A stretch of 51,199 bases of DNA from an uncultured Clostridia bacterium (lineage in GTDB: Bacteria > Bacillota > Clostridia > Christensenellales > Aristaeellaceae): the NCBI GenBank assembly GCA_946187775.1, contig CAMHSI010000004.1, forward strand, positions 1 to 51,199, written 5' to 3'. This document shows positions 1 to 8,231 of the stretch, piece by piece. The first letter of the stretch is position 1. The number at the start of each line of letters is the position of its first letter. The notes beneath the pieces were generated by a model that saw nothing but the letters and a program-made list of their open reading frames with translations, was not told where the DNA came from and did no database searches. A program made the translations under genes and the position numbers.

Positions 1-1813
1 CATCCTCCATCCTGAAGCGGTAGCTATTGTTGATGTTCTCTTCAGTCAGTTCAACGGTCAGGGTTTCGCCGTAGCCGGCTCCTGTCCATTCTTCCGCATT
101 CTGGACTTTGGTCTGCCAGGCTACCATGTTCTCAAGTTCGATGTCAGCGTTGGCGGTCAGGGTGATGGTATCGCCGATTTCGAAGGCTTCCTTGTCAACA
201 GTGATCCAGCCCTTCACGGCAGGCACTTCTTCTTCAGTTGTTTCTGCTTCTGTATTCTCTTCGGTATCGGATCCTTCGATTCCTTCCTCTCCGGAAGTTT
301 CTTCTGTATTCTCTTCGGAAGCAGCTTCGGCTTCTTCCGTGTTTTCGGTCTCTTCGCTTACTTCAGTGGCTTCTGTCTCTTCGGTAGTTACTTCGGAAGT
401 TTCCGTCTCATCGGTAGTTCCTTCAGTGGCCTCCGTCTCTTCGGTGGTTCCTTCGGCGGCTTCCGTCACTTCAGTAGCTTCAGCGATTTCCTTCTCTTCG
501 GTAGTTCCCTCGGTGGTTTTTGTCTCTTCAGTAGTTACTTCGGCGGTTTCAGTCTCTTCGGCGGTTTCTGCGGTTTCAGTTTCTTCAGTAGCTTCGGTAG
601 CTTCCGTCTCCTCAGCGGCGGCTGCTTCTGTGTTCTCTGCAGCAGCTTCGTTGTTTTCGGTTTCCTGGGTTTCGGTTTCTTCTGTTACCGCGGTTTCTTC
701 CTTCACGGTTTCTTCGGTTACGGTCTGCTTGGCGGCGTCATCCGCGGTAATCTTATAGGAAACAGGAGTGGAAGAAGAGAGGATAATGGTGTATTCACGG
801 CCGGCGGCCACTTTCAGCTCGTAGGTAGAATAGAAATCAGTGGTGGCTGTTGCCGGTTCGGCTTTGGTGAAGTTCACTGCGTTGCCGTTGATTTCCACAG
901 CAACGTTTTCAGAGGAGGCGTAAAGACCCAGGACGATGGTCTTGTTGCCGCCGCAGCGGATGAACATCTCCGCGTCGTTCTCCGCGTCAATGGTGCCGGA
1001 GAGCTTTTCGTTGATCTTCAGTTCCCGGATATCCGGATACTTCAATTCAACGGTTACTTCCGGAACATAGTCGGCGATGATTTCGGGATCCACATAACCC
1101 CAGTCATCGGAAAGCTCGACAATCTCGCCATCCTCAGAATCCTCTTCCTCATCGGAAGGAGTTTCTTCATTAATATTATCGGAAGGAACTTCTTCGCTCT
1201 GCTTTGCAGCTTCCTCAGCGGCAATGCGGGCAGCCTCTTCTTCGGCAGCCTTCTTGGCGGCTTCTTCAGCAGCGATCCGGGCAGCTTCTTCTTCGGCAGC
1301 CTTCTTCTCAGCTTCTTCAGCAGCGATCCGGGCAGCTTCTTCTTCAGCAGCCTTCTTCGCGGCTTCCTCTGCAGCGATCCGGGCAGCTTCTTCTTCGGCA
1401 GCCTTCTTCGCGGCTTCCTCAGCAGCGATCCGGGCAGCTTCTTCTTCGGCGGCCTTCTTCGCGGCTTCTTCAGCAGCAATCCGGGCAGCTTCTTCTTCGG
1501 CGGCCTTCTTCGCGGCTTCTTCAGCAGCGATCCGGGCAGCTTCTTCTTCGGCGGCCTTCTTCGCAGCTTCTTCCTCAGCAGCGATGCGGGCGGCCTCTTC
1601 TTCGGCGGCCTTCTGCGCGGCTTCTTCAGCAGCGATGCGGGCGGCTTCTTCAGCCTGCTGCGCAGCAAGCGCTTCAGCTTCCGCATTTATATCGGAAGCT
1701 TCTGCCACGGGAGCTTCAGACTGTTCTTCTTCGGCATAGACCATCGCGGTGCTGGAAACCAGCAGGGCCAAGGCAGATACCAGGGTGAGAACTTTCTTCA
1801 GCAGATTCTTCAT
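1..1813 (-). CDS. Secreted Ala/Glu-repeat protein, C-terminus beyond the window (partial)
   Basis: This is an open frame of about 604 codons running off the left edge without a stop. The ATG at 1813 follows an AGAGAGGT-type ribosome binding site. Residues 1-27 are a signal peptide ending near AMVYA. Residues about 50-200 are eight or nine tandem copies of a 17-residue Ala/Glu/Lys/Arg unit (KKAAEEEAARIAAEEAA type), probably one long charged helix like TolA domain II. A beta-rich domain follows (about 235-358), then a roughly 160-residue Thr/Glu linker, then an Ig-like segment from about residue 532 that is cut by the window edge. No enzyme motif is visible. The layout suggests a cell-surface stalk or adhesin: helix spacer, flexible linker, then binding domains. 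Confidence is high for a real secreted protein and low for any role. Confidence 0.85.
   Translation of the reverse strand, partial: MKNLLKKVLTLVSALALLVSSTAMVYAEEEQSEAPVAEASDINAEAEALAAQQAEEAARIAAEEAAQKAAEEEAARIAAEEEAAKKAAEEEAARIAAEEAAKKAAEEEAARIAAEEAAKKAAEEEAARIAAEEAAKKAAEEEAARIAAEEAAKKAAEEEAARIAAEEAEKKAAEEEAARIAAEEAAKKAAEEEAARIAAEEAAKQSEEVPSDNINEETPSDEEEDSEDGEIVELSDDWGYVDPEIIADYVPEVTVELKYPDIRELKINEKLSGTIDAENDAEMFIRCGGNKTIVLGLYASSENVAVEINGNAVNFTKAEPATATTDFYSTYELKVAAGREYTIILSSSTPVSYKITADDAAKQTVTEETVKEETAVTEETETQETENNEAAAENTEAAAAEETEATEATEETETAETAEETETAEVTTEETKTTEGTTEEKEIAEATEVTEAAEGTTEETEATEGTTDETETSEVTTEETEATEVSEETENTEEAEAASEENTEETSGEEGIEGSDTEENTEAETTEEEVPAVKGWITVDKEAFEIGDTITLTANADIELENMVAWQTKVQNAEEWTGAGYGETLTVELTEENINNSYRFRMED
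1214..1665 (-). repeat. 51-bp in-frame tandem repeats coding the Ala/Glu helix
   Basis: Near-identical 51-bp units (17 codons each; one copy has an extra codon) lie head to tail inside the partial surface protein. Differences are mostly synonymous (gcg/gca, tcg/tca), so the units look like recent duplications held in frame. Such arrays commonly change copy number by slippage, which would alter stalk length. Confidence 0.85.
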
Positions 1814-1957
1814 GTTCCTTACCTCTCTTCTGTCGTCCTGGTCAGTTCTTCTTCCGGTTTCGTTCTCCTTTGGAGGCTCTCCGTTACATAAAAGTTACAT
1901 TTTGGAGATTTTGTGCGTTTCAAATTACCTCAAAAAGGGTATACGAATCCACTGAAG

Positions 1958-1986
1958 ATGATAGCATAAAAAAATCGGGTTTGCAA
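1958..1986 (-). promoter_or_regulatory. Promoter of the Ala/Glu-repeat protein
   Basis: A TTGCAA -35 (1981-1986) and TATCAT -10 (1958-1963) are separated by 17 bp on the minus strand. The predicted 5' untranslated region is about 140 nt, with two closely spaced TGTAAC words and no recognised riboswitch. Confidence 0.6.
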
Positions 1987-1989
1987 GGG

Positions 1990-2556
1990 GTTCCGGATAT
2001 TTCTTTTTAAATCGTTCGAACCGCCCTTTTTTGGTTCAAAATCCTTGCAATTCCGTCACTTTCCGATTATGAAGAGTGGTTATTTTTGTTTTTGTCTGCG
2101 TAATCTGTGTGTAACCTTTTTGGGCTGCTTTTGTGATTTTTGTATTCTTTGTTCTGCACATCTCGCGCTGCTTTTCCTCTTATCCATGTTGTTTCCGGTA
2201 TATTTTTGTGCCAGATTCTGCCTGTTGAAAATGGCAGACCGATGTCCAAAATGAAGGATGTATCCCTCTGTTCCTTGATTTTTCTTGACTGGTATCGATT
2301 TCGGTCAGCTCTTTCCTGATATTTACCCTTTTATGGATACATTTATATAACTTTTCTGTATCCGAACAGCCTTTTTTCTTTTTTTGCGTAATATCCTTGT
2401 TTTTTCATCGGCACAAACGGCTGTAGCCCTTATATTTCCTTGATTCCGGCCGGAAAATTATTTTTTGTTTTTCCCTTGTACCCCCTTGACAGGTTGTTCT
2501 ATTTGTCCGGATTATGGCCAGATTTTCTGTTCCATGTGTTTTTCCCTTTCCAGATG
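1990..2556. other. A-rich (minus strand) gene-free region
   Basis: The gap between the repeat-protein promoter and the preceding gene's terminator is far more AT-rich than its neighbours and strongly A-biased on the minus strand. Short open frames on both strands lack ribosome binding sites, plausible protein composition or family resemblance. I see no tRNA, ncRNA fold or repeat here. Confidence 0.5.
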
Positions 2557-2585
2557 AAAAAATACCGGCTGCTTTCTGCCGGTAT
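2557..2585 (-). terminator. Intrinsic terminator after the xylose-isomerase-like gene
   Basis: An 8-bp stem (ATACCGGC / GCCGGTAT) with an 8-nt loop is followed on the minus strand by six T residues. It lies about 110 bp beyond the stop of the minus-strand gene ending at 2699. Confidence 0.75.
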
Positions 2586-2698
2586 GGATCCGAAAACTTC
2601 CTGGTGTCGTCTTCTTGGGGCTTTTCTCACTCTTTTGGACCAAAGTCTTTTATCGAGCTTTTTGCAGGATTTTGGAGTGTTTTTGTGAATATTTGAGA

Positions 2699-3616
2699 TT
2701 AACTCGTTTGGCATCCATTTACCGCCAGGATGCTGCGAACTCTCCCGATCTGACCGTTCAGCATGTCATAATGGATGCTTCCCTGCTGATCGAAACCGGT
2801 AGCCTCCAGGGTAAAGTCCCCCTGGTAGCCGGTAGTCCGGATAAAGGAGAAGAATTTATCGAAATCAATATGGCCGGCTCCCACGGGAAGGACCTTCAGG
2901 TTGTTCCAGTCCATGTATCCCCCGCCGTAATCATTCACATGGTAATGCCGGATATGGTTCTCCTTCCAGAGCCAGTCATATTCATCCTGATACAGGAGAT
3001 CCAGCTGGCGGTGAAAATCCGCCATCTTGGTGTCAAAGACGAAGTGAATTTCCGGATAAGCCTCCCTCAGCTCCTTCCAGTGGGTCATGGGATCCTTATG
3101 GCAGATGACATTCTCCACCAGCAGATCCACTCCGTACTCCTCCGCTGTCCTCCGGAGCATTCCGAAGACCCTCAGGTTGTTTTCAAACCTGCTGTCGGAT
3201 ATCACGCCGTTCCACAGGTGAAAGACCATCCGGTCCGCTCCCAGGGCTCCTGCGATACGGCAGTTGATCCGGAAAAGGCGGAGCGCTTCCCGCTCCTCCT
3301 CCTCTCCTCCCCTTGTGATGTGCTCAGCCAGGGCTTTTTCACAGTGCAGGACCGGAATCCGGAAGCCGAGGGGCTTCAGGAACGAGATGAGTGCATCCGG
3401 ATCCGTATACCAGTCCGGATAGATCATCAGCTCCAGGCCGTCGCACTCCAGCTTCGGGACAATTTCCTTCAGGAGGCGGTAATCCCTGCCGTTGGGACGG
3501 CCGATCAGGGCGCCTGTGGAACAGAGGATCTGATGCGTCCTGCTGCTGCCGGTTGTATTGATGCTGCCTGTTGGATGGACGCTTTCGGTTCGGTTCGTTC
3601 TGTCAGGTTGATTCAC
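2699..3616 (-). CDS. Xylose isomerase-like TIM-barrel enzyme (sugar phosphate isomerase/epimerase family)
   Basis: A 305-residue protein of the AP-endonuclease-2 / xylose-isomerase-like TIM-barrel family, which holds cytoplasmic epimerases, isomerases and dehydratases acting on sugars and inositols. Likely metal ligands are visible in order: Glu in LLVENV, Asp in FVFDTK, His in HYHVND and Glu in FTLEAT. The start is a GTG at 3616 behind an AAAGGA site. The first 25 or so residues are Thr/Ser/Asn-rich and not part of the barrel, so an internal start is possible. The previous gene's terminator ends only about 19 bp before this start, so expression may depend on read-through or a promoter inside that hairpin. 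The substrate cannot be told. Confidence 0.8.
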   Translation of the reverse strand: MNQPDRTNRTESVHPTGSINTTGSSRTHQILCSTGALIGRPNGRDYRLLKEIVPKLECDGLELMIYPDWYTDPDALISFLKPLGFRIPVLHCEKALAEHITRGGEEEEREALRLFRINCRIAGALGADRMVFHLWNGVISDSRFENNLRVFGMLRRTAEEYGVDLLVENVICHKDPMTHWKELREAYPEIHFVFDTKMADFHRQLDLLYQDEYDWLWKENHIRHYHVNDYGGGYMDWNNLKVLPVGAGHIDFDKFFSFIRTTGYQGDFTLEATGFDQQGSIHYDMLNGQIGRVRSILAVNGCQTS

Positions 3617-3634
3617 CGGTTGTTCCTTTCTTTG

Positions 3635-3664
3635 AAAAAGCCGGATACCTTTCGGTATCCGGCT
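3635..3664 (-). terminator. Terminator after the oligopeptide-binding protein gene
   Basis: A perfect 11-bp stem (AGCCGGATACC and complement) with a 4-nt loop is followed by five T residues on the minus strand. It sits between the stop at 3679 and the GTG start of the next gene at 3616. Confidence 0.9.
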
Positions 3665-3678
3665 GATGTGTTTGGGGA

Positions 3679-6051
3679 TTAATCGAATTCGAGGCTTCCT
3701 TCAAGATCTTCCTCGCCTTCCGCTGCTTCCTCCTCCGCGACCTCCGGCAATCCGAAGTAGGCGGGCAGGATGGCCTGGGTCCAGGTTACGTTGTTGGTGA
3801 TATTGTAGTTCTGCAGCAGGGGGGTGTAGAAGTCGAAGTAGATGTTGGAGTAAATCGGGATGGTGGGCAGGACCGTGTTGTAGCGCTCCTGGAAGGTCAT
3901 CCACTTCTCCACGTATTCGTAGTAGGAACCGGGCTCGGTCTTCCGCATGGCCACAGCGTCATCGAAGAGGGCCTTATCATCGGAATAGGTGTTGTTCCAT
4001 ACCTTGTGGCCCACGGTGGAGTCCGTGCTGTAGGTGATGGACGGATCGACGATGACGTGGAAGTTGGTGGCCAGGTAGATCATATCCGTGGTGCGTTCCT
4101 TTTCACGGTAGTAGTACCGCAGGAGCTCTTCCATGGGCTCCGCTACGAACTCGAGCTTGATGCCGGCCTTGGCCAGGTTGTCGACGAACATGTTCTCTTC
4201 CTGCATGAACTCGATCATGTGGTTTCCCTTGGGGTACATCATCTTCAGCTCCAGGGGAACGAGCTCGTCGTTGATCTTCTTGCAGCGGACTTCGTCCGTG
4301 CCGGCCTTGTAGGCTTCCCCGGCTTTGTTCAGGACCCAGCCGGCCTTGTCCAGCAGGCGGTTGGCTTCGTCGATATCCACGGTGTAGTGAACCAGCAGGG
4401 TGTTGCCGTCGTCATCCTTCCAGCGCTTCCGGAGCATATCCCAGGCGGCGACGCAGGCTTCCATTTCGGCGTCGTTCTCGTAGTACATGAAGCGCATCTT
4501 CTTTTTGCGGTTGCGCTCTTCTTCCTGGGACTCGGTGATCTTTGTTCCCAGGGCGTCCAGGGAAGGCAGGAAGTTGACGGGATAGCTCATCCGGCCGTCC
4601 ACGATCTTGTATTCCCACTGCTCCAAGCCGTAGTAGCCGTCCATGACCAGGCCGTAGGGGCCGCAGTACCGCTGGGTCAGCGCGTCACGGTCCATGCACC
4701 AGGCAATGGCCTGGCGGACTTCCATGTCGTTGACGGTGGGCCACTCATAGGTGAAGGTCAGGAAGGACAGGCCGATACGGGGATAGTTCTGGGAGGCGAT
4801 GGTTCCCTCGCCCCGCAGCTCGCTTCCCTTCTGGATGGGCTCCTGGTAGGTGACCTTGTTGACCAGGTGGAGCTCTTCATCCGCCAGCTGCTCGATCATG
4901 GTGTCGTTGTCCGCCACGGTGAAAGCGATCTTCCGGATGGTGGGCTTCACCAGGTAGATGGGCTCGCCGTCGTTGTTCAGGATCTCATTGCCGAAGGAAT
5001 CGGTGTCGGCTACCACGTTGCCGTGAACCTTGGCGTTCTCCAGCACCTGGTTCGCCACGGGAGCACCGTCCTCACCGGGGAGGTTGTTCTCCATCCAGGC
5101 GCCCTTGAACTGTTCGTTGATCTCAAAGTGGCCGGTCACGCCGTCCCAGGACTTGATGACATAAGGTCCGGAAACCACAGAGGGGAAGGTGTTGTAGCCG
5201 GTTTCGGGATCCAGGATGGTCTTCTTCAGCAGCTCCGCGGTGTATACGGGAGCGGCCGCGTTCTCATCCTCGTTCACGATCTTGATACCCAGGGGATCTC
5301 CGGTTTCGGGATCCACATACCCGGAAACCACCTTGCATCCGGGAGCGATGACGGAAATCGGATACGGAACGGTCATCAAAAGACCGAGCTCGAAGAAGTA
5401 GGGCAGGAACTGGGCGTCCAGGAAGAACCGGATCTGGTGATCGCTCAGGACGGTAACGCCGGACAGGTAGTCCACGTCGCCTTCGGGGCCTTCCACCAGG
5501 GGCTCGCCCGCGATGATCTTGCGGCGGGTGGCGATGTACTGGTCAAAACCCATCAGGTGCTCGGCGCGGTAGATCTTTCCGCCGATCTCCTCGATTTCGG
5601 GGCTCATCATCAGCAGCAGGGAGAAAGCATAGTCCCAGGCGGTGATGGGGGTTCCGTCGGAGTAGTACAGGTTGTCCGCGAGGGTCAGATCATAGATCTT
5701 GTTGCCCTGTTCATCCGTGTAGGCTTCCGCTGCCCGGACAACGCTGGGATCCAGCACGTAGGTGCCCTGGTTCTGGTCCCAGTTCACCAGGTTGTATCCG
5801 TGGATCAGCGCGCGGACGTCGATATCCGCGGTGTTGTTGCCGAACATTTCGGTGAAGAAGTCGCCGTTGGTGATGGTTGGATGTCCGACGATGAGCTCGT
5901 CCGGGAATTCCACCTCAACCGTCGCTTCCTCTTCCGCGGCAGCAGGGGCTTCCGTCGCTTCCGCTTCGCCTTCCGCCAGGGAGGACGGCAGGCAGGTCAG
6001 CAGCAGGACGAAGGTGAGTACAAGGCTCAGGATTTTTTTCAGCTTGTTCAC
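3679..6051 (-). CDS. Extracellular solute-binding protein, family 5 (oligopeptide-binding, OppA-like)
   Basis: A 790-residue secreted protein with a signal peptide ending near LPSSLA, followed by an acidic Glu/Ala segment. The body matches family-5 solute-binding proteins: an early DLTLADNLYYSDGTPITAWDYA-type region, an RQAIAWCMDRDAL segment and a C-terminal NVTWTQAIL segment. It is well over 200 residues longer than typical OppA (about 540), with extra sequence in the middle and an acidic tail ending SLEFD. There is no good lipobox; the LLTC near residue 20 has Thr before Cys. No permease or ATPase lies nearby, so it is an orphan binding protein here. The GTG start at 6051 follows AAGGAAAGGG. 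It lies 42 bp after the Cna-B gene with no terminator between, so the two are probably cotranscribed. Confidence 0.85.
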   Translation of the reverse strand: MNKLKKILSLVLTFVLLLTCLPSSLAEGEAEATEAPAAAEEEATVEVEFPDELIVGHPTITNGDFFTEMFGNNTADIDVRALIHGYNLVNWDQNQGTYVLDPSVVRAAEAYTDEQGNKIYDLTLADNLYYSDGTPITAWDYAFSLLLMMSPEIEEIGGKIYRAEHLMGFDQYIATRRKIIAGEPLVEGPEGDVDYLSGVTVLSDHQIRFFLDAQFLPYFFELGLLMTVPYPISVIAPGCKVVSGYVDPETGDPLGIKIVNEDENAAAPVYTAELLKKTILDPETGYNTFPSVVSGPYVIKSWDGVTGHFEINEQFKGAWMENNLPGEDGAPVANQVLENAKVHGNVVADTDSFGNEILNNDGEPIYLVKPTIRKIAFTVADNDTMIEQLADEELHLVNKVTYQEPIQKGSELRGEGTIASQNYPRIGLSFLTFTYEWPTVNDMEVRQAIAWCMDRDALTQRYCGPYGLVMDGYYGLEQWEYKIVDGRMSYPVNFLPSLDALGTKITESQEEERNRKKKMRFMYYENDAEMEACVAAWDMLRKRWKDDDGNTLLVHYTVDIDEANRLLDKAGWVLNKAGEAYKAGTDEVRCKKINDELVPLELKMMYPKGNHMIEFMQEENMFVDNLAKAGIKLEFVAEPMEELLRYYYREKERTTDMIYLATNFHVIVDPSITYSTDSTVGHKVWNNTYSDDKALFDDAVAMRKTEPGSYYEYVEKWMTFQERYNTVLPTIPIYSNIYFDFYTPLLQNYNITNNVTWTQAILPAYFGLPEVAEEEAAEGEEDLEGSLEFD

Positions 6052-6093
6052 GATGATCAGACCCTTTCCTTTTTATTCAACCCCATGGGGAGA

Positions 6094-7992
6094 TTAATCG
6101 AAACAGTCGCCGACGTGGTTGATGGTGATCTCGCCGCCCAGGGCGGTGTCATATTCTTCGAAGATGACCCATCCCTTCCCGGGAACCTTGGGCTTCGGCT
6201 GGTCGGCGGGAACCTCAGGCACCCGCACGATGCGGTTGGTGATGGTGGTGGCGGTCCCGTCGGTGGTGACGGAGGCCCGGACATAACCCGGCATTTCCTG
6301 CTCGGCCCAGGAATAGGTAACCTCCTGGCCATTGATGCGGGTGGGCAGGTTGTCCAGGGAAACGCTCCAGTTGTTGCCTGCGTTCAGCACATATACCGTT
6401 CCGACCGGGGAAAGGGTCACCGCGATGGAGGTGGGACGGATTCCCTGCTCGTTTTCGTTGTCGTTCCAGACCTTCACAACGGACGCGGTGGTCACTTCAG
6501 GCTGGTAGTTGTTGGTGATATAGGTTCCGTTGACCTGGGCTGCATACCAGGTGACGGGTTCTTCGTTGACGGTGTAGGCGATTTCCGCCCCGGCCTCGTC
6601 GTAGCGGGGCTTCGTCAGGAAGGTGTAGGCCCAGCCTTCGTTGGCGGTCAGGGTATGGGTTTCATTCAGGACGCCGTTGGCGTACAGGTTCACTGTAACG
6701 CTGGCGGGACGGTTGCCGTCCTTGTTGTCGTTGTCGTTCCAGATCTTGACCACGGGGATGTCCACGGTTTCGGCGTCCGGCGCGGGCGTCGGGGCGGGGG
6801 CGTACTGGTTGAACAGCTCTCCGGACACGTTGCCGGCGACGGTGAGCACCAGGCCCGTCACGCTCTTGCTGGTCAGGGAATACGCCCGGACCAGGCCTTC
6901 CGCGTTCCGTTCCACCACGGCGTAGGTGCCGGGCTTCAGGTTATCCAGCACATACTTCCCGTCTGTGAACTGGCTGTAGGTGACGTGGTTCGTGTATCCG
7001 TCGGGTCCCATGATGTCGAAAGCCAGGCTGCTGACTTCGGCCAGGGGTTCCGTGTTTTCCTCTTCTTCTTCCGGTTCCTTCCAGGCGTAGGAGAAATGAA
7101 GCACCTTGGAGGATCCATTCTCCACATAGACGGCATCGCCCACCTGGGTCTTTTCAGGATCCATCACATAGCCTTCCGCAAGGGAATCCGCGTTGGTCTC
7201 CTGCAGCACGTAGGCGCCTTCGACCACCTGGCCGAAATCATAGGCGCCGCTGGTGAGTTGCCCGTAGGTCAGGGTGACGGGCGTTTTGAAGGCAGGCCCG
7301 GTCACGGTCAGCTTGAGTCCGCTGACATCCACGCCTTCCGGAACGCCGGAGAGCGTGGTCTGCAGGGAGAGGCCGCCGGTCTTCAGGGTGTTGGTCACCA
7401 CGTTTCCTTCGACCTTGGTGGTGTAAGCGCTCAGCTCTTCCGCCTGGCCGATGGTGTAAGCGGCTTTTTCGCCGCCCCGGACGGTTTCCTTCAGTCCGCT
7501 CCAGGTAACCTTCCATCCGTTTGCCTGATTGGCAGCAACAGCAGGCCGGGCGGGGTTTCCGTTGGCCAGGATATTCAGGTGTACGGAGGCGGGACGAAGG
7601 CCGTATTTATCGTTCTCGTCCACCCATTTGACCTCGGCCGTCTGGTCGGCGACCGTCTTCGGCTGGTGCGTATAGGTGACAGTCACCAGGTCCTTTCCGG
7701 ATGCGGTGGAAGCGTAGCCGTCAACAGCCTGGAGTGTCCAGGATGCATCGGCGGCCGCAGAGGCCTCGCCGGTCCAGCCGTTGGCTTCCGACAGGGTGAC
7801 CGGTGTGCCGTCGATCGTCATGGCAACGGATCCCGGACGGAGTCCGTCATAGTTGTCCTCATCGTCCCAGTTCACGGTGATGACCCTGGTGACCTTTTCG
7901 GCTTCTTCCGCAAAAGCGGATGCCGCCAGGCCTGCTATTGCCAGCGCCAGCACACACAGGATGGAAAGAATTCGCTGCAGCCTTTTTTTCAT
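6094..7992 (-). CDS. Secreted Cna-B repeat protein without a sortase signal
   Basis: A 632-residue secreted protein; the start at 7992 (MKKRLQR) is chosen because AAGGGGAG lies 8 bp before it, whereas the longer frame begins inside the promoter. A signal peptide ends near ASAFA. At least four Cna B-type units follow, each opening with a V-x-W-x-D/N-E/D-N...G-x-RP-x-S motif (residues about 40-180 and 400-600). Between them are two prealbumin-like segments with YVLQETNAD and YAVVERNAE motifs. Such modules build elastic surface stalks in Gram-positive bacteria, often with isopeptide bonds. There is no LPXTG motif, hydrophobic tail or basic end; the protein stops at GDCFD, so it may be released or held by another route. 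It probably leads the two-gene unit with the following oligopeptide-binding protein. Confidence 0.8.
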   Translation of the reverse strand: MKKRLQRILSILCVLALAIAGLAASAFAEEAEKVTRVITVNWDDEDNYDGLRPGSVAMTIDGTPVTLSEANGWTGEASAAADASWTLQAVDGYASTASGKDLVTVTYTHQPKTVADQTAEVKWVDENDKYGLRPASVHLNILANGNPARPAVAANQANGWKVTWSGLKETVRGGEKAAYTIGQAEELSAYTTKVEGNVVTNTLKTGGLSLQTTLSGVPEGVDVSGLKLTVTGPAFKTPVTLTYGQLTSGAYDFGQVVEGAYVLQETNADSLAEGYVMDPEKTQVGDAVYVENGSSKVLHFSYAWKEPEEEEENTEPLAEVSSLAFDIMGPDGYTNHVTYSQFTDGKYVLDNLKPGTYAVVERNAEGLVRAYSLTSKSVTGLVLTVAGNVSGELFNQYAPAPTPAPDAETVDIPVVKIWNDNDNKDGNRPASVTVNLYANGVLNETHTLTANEGWAYTFLTKPRYDEAGAEIAYTVNEEPVTWYAAQVNGTYITNNYQPEVTTASVVKVWNDNENEQGIRPTSIAVTLSPVGTVYVLNAGNNWSVSLDNLPTRINGQEVTYSWAEQEMPGYVRASVTTDGTATTITNRIVRVPEVPADQPKPKVPGKGWVIFEEYDTALGGEITINHVGDCFD

Positions 7993-8096
7993 GTCGCTTC
8001 TCCCCTTTGGATTTTTCACATTCCGGAAGGCAGTACCTCCGGAATCGGCAACGGAAACAAGGGCTTGCCCGACAAGGGCATACCTGTACAGAATCA

Positions 8097-8125
8097 ATTA
8101 TAGGTTGATTCCGGACAAAAAGCAA
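8097..8125 (-). promoter_or_regulatory. Promoter of the Cna-B / binding-protein operon
   Basis: TTGCTT (-35, 8120-8125) and a perfect TATAAT (-10, 8097-8102) are 17 bp apart on the minus strand, about 105 bp before the start at 7992. Confidence 0.75.
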
Positions 8126-8128
8126 GCT

Positions 8129-8166
8129 AAAAGCGACCCAAATCGGCAGATTCGGTCGCTTTTTTT
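8129..8166 (-). terminator. Terminator after the glycosyltransferase gene
   Basis: The stem AAAAGCGACC / GGTCGCTTTT has an inner AATC / GATT extension, with T residues on both strands. It lies downstream of the minus-strand gene ending at 8232 and just before the next promoter. Confidence 0.75.
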
Positions 8167-8231
8167 CCGGATTGTACCGGATATTCCTGTGTTTCCATTA
8201 TCTGGCAGATTGTTTTTTTGCTGTATTCCGG

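Noticed and set aside
1204-1739. Regular repeats that might be read as CRISPR or as several short plus-strand genes
   Set aside because: The 51-bp units are contiguous without spacers and keep one minus-strand reading frame after a signal peptide, so they are protein repeats.
2045-2714. Several short open frames in the A-rich gap
   Set aside because: No ribosome sites, overlapping on both strands, low-complexity products; one also spans the terminator at 2557-2585.
4006-8103. Very long plus-strand open frame (1365 codons) opposite the binding-protein and Cna-B genes
   Set aside because: It lies antisense to two genes with clear families and signal peptides, has no ribosome site, and its His/Gly/Val/Asp-rich product is what GC-rich antisense frames give.
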